Shown: one piece after another, positions 14,110-15,502 of the stretch
How positions within the stretch are numbered: the stretch's first letter is position 1
How the letters are laid out: every line of letters begins with the position of its first letter
NCBI GenBank assembly: GCA_964391765.1
Contig: CAYMNG010000060.1
Span: 1-15,502 of the forward strand
DNA: 15,502 nucleotides
Origin: UBA10649 sp964391765
GTDB lineage: Bacteria; Actinomycetota; Actinomycetes; S36-B12
Reading direction: 5' to 3'
The notes under the pieces: generated by a model
Told to the model about the DNA's origin: nothing
Database searches by the model: none
The model's input: the letters and a program-made list of their open reading frames with translations, nothing else
Program-made: the position numbers and the translations under genes

Positions 14110-14712
14110 ATGCGACGACGCATCGGCGCGATCGCGATGGCGACCGCGACGCTCCTGGCGCTGACCGGCGTCGTCGGCGCGACGGCCCACGCGGCGCTGC
14201 CGGCCGACGACACCTTCTACCCGGTCGACGGTGCCAGTGGCGATGCCGGGAACGCCCCGGGCAAGGGTGGCGACCCCGTCACGGCGGCTGGCGCCGGTGC
14301 GGCAGGTGCGGCCGATCGCGAACTCGCGCTCGCGCGCGGCGACCGGCAAGCGGCGAACACGTCGGGCTACCTGCCCAGTCTGTACCAGGGCAAGTGGTAC
14401 CGACCGGGCCGGGAGGACACCCGGCGCTGCATCATGGATCGCGAGAGCAACTTCAACTATCGCGCGGTCGGTGCGGGAACGTACTTCGGCGCGTACCAGA
14501 TGAACGCGGGCCTCGCGCGCGGGGCGACCTACACGATGCAGGCCGAGGTCGCCAAGGAGATGGGCGACGAGGGTGTCGCGCTGGTGAAGGCGCTGCGGCA
14601 GACGACCCCGAACAACTGGAACCGCTACTGGCAGGACCGGGCGTTCTGGACGATCTGGCGGGGCGGCGACGGTGCCGGGCACTGGCGCGGCGGCTCCGTC
14701 AACTGCCCCTGA
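14110..14712 (+). CDS. Secreted lysozyme-like / transglycosylase-like protein
   Basis: A 200-residue protein with a classic Sec signal peptide: MRRR, a hydrophobic core (6-22) and AHA before the likely cleavage after Ala28. Residues 30-95 form a Gly/Ala/Asp-rich linker. The C-terminal domain (about 96-200) resembles lysozyme-fold glycan hydrolases or Rpf-like proteins: CIMDRESNFNYRAVG with probable catalytic Glu112, then GTYFGAYQMNAG, FW.IW.GGDG and a final Cys199 that may pair with Cys107. It would act on peptidoglycan outside the membrane. GGAG lies 8 nt before the ATG. The gene has its own 239-bp upstream region with a CRP-type site, so it is probably expressed separately from phoH2. The exact family is not recognised, and activity is inferred from the E-S-N-F-NYRA pattern. 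Confidence 0.75.
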   Translation: MRRRIGAIAMATATLLALTGVVGATAHAALPADDTFYPVDGASGDAGNAPGKGGDPVTAAGAGAAGAADRELALARGDRQAANTSGYLPSLYQGKWYRPGREDTRRCIMDRESNFNYRAVGAGTYFGAYQMNAGLARGATYTMQAEVAKEMGDEGVALVKALRQTTPNNWNRYWQDRAFWTIWRGGDGAGHWRGGSVNCP

Positions 14713-14742
14713 CCTGAACGCCGCACCGGCCGGGCCGCATTC

Positions 14743-15502
<760 letters not shown>

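Overview
The window is high-GC actinobacterial DNA, probably from the order Mycobacteriales (a Gordonia/Tsukamurella/Rhodococcus/Mycobacterium-type organism; the genus cannot be fixed by eye). Genes are dense, many starts are GTG, and the right-hand genes are the kinds found at Rv1084, Rv1086, Rv1095 and Rv1098c in Mycobacterium tuberculosis.

Left part (about 1-9571): part of an integrative and conjugative element (ICE), with all genes on the minus strand. In transcription order it holds a tyrosine integrase (9446-8040), a 17-bp-arm inverted repeat, an NlpC/P60 cell-wall hydrolase with a possible lipoprotein signal, a VirB2/TrbC-like small membrane protein, a TrbL/VirB6-like channel protein, an SCO6880-like protein (PrgI-type membrane anchor plus a VirB4-N-like region), a VirB4-like ATPase, a TraG/VirD4-like coupling ATPase, a 58-residue zinc-ribbon protein and a DUF4913-like protein. 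Several genes overlap by exactly 4 nt (ATGA/GTGA), so the secretion genes form a translationally coupled operon. No relaxase or replication gene is visible; the element presumably continues to the left. A 45-bp 3' fragment of tRNA-Gly(CCC) lies at 43-87, directly beyond the last operon gene.

Right part (about 9572-15502): conserved chromosomal genes. They are a DUF255 thioredoxin-domain protein (Rv1084/YyaL family), a short-chain Z-isoprenyl diphosphate synthase (Rv1086 type), PhoH2 (PIN plus PhoH ATPase), a secreted lysozyme-like protein, and on the opposite strand the C-terminal part of a class I (4Fe-4S) fumarate hydratase running off the right edge.

Most notable points: (1) the integrase end of the ICE abuts the DUF255 gene, and the first ~50 codons of that gene have clearly lower GC3 than the following codons, as if the element integrated into its 5' end and rebuilt it; (2) an orphan tRNA-Gly 3' fragment at the other side of the ICE genes does not match this junction; (3) a perfect TGTGA-N6-TCACA CRP/GlxR-type palindrome lies upstream of the secreted lysozyme-like gene; (4) VirB4 appears split between two overlapping genes. 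There is no stretch over 300 bases without a gene.
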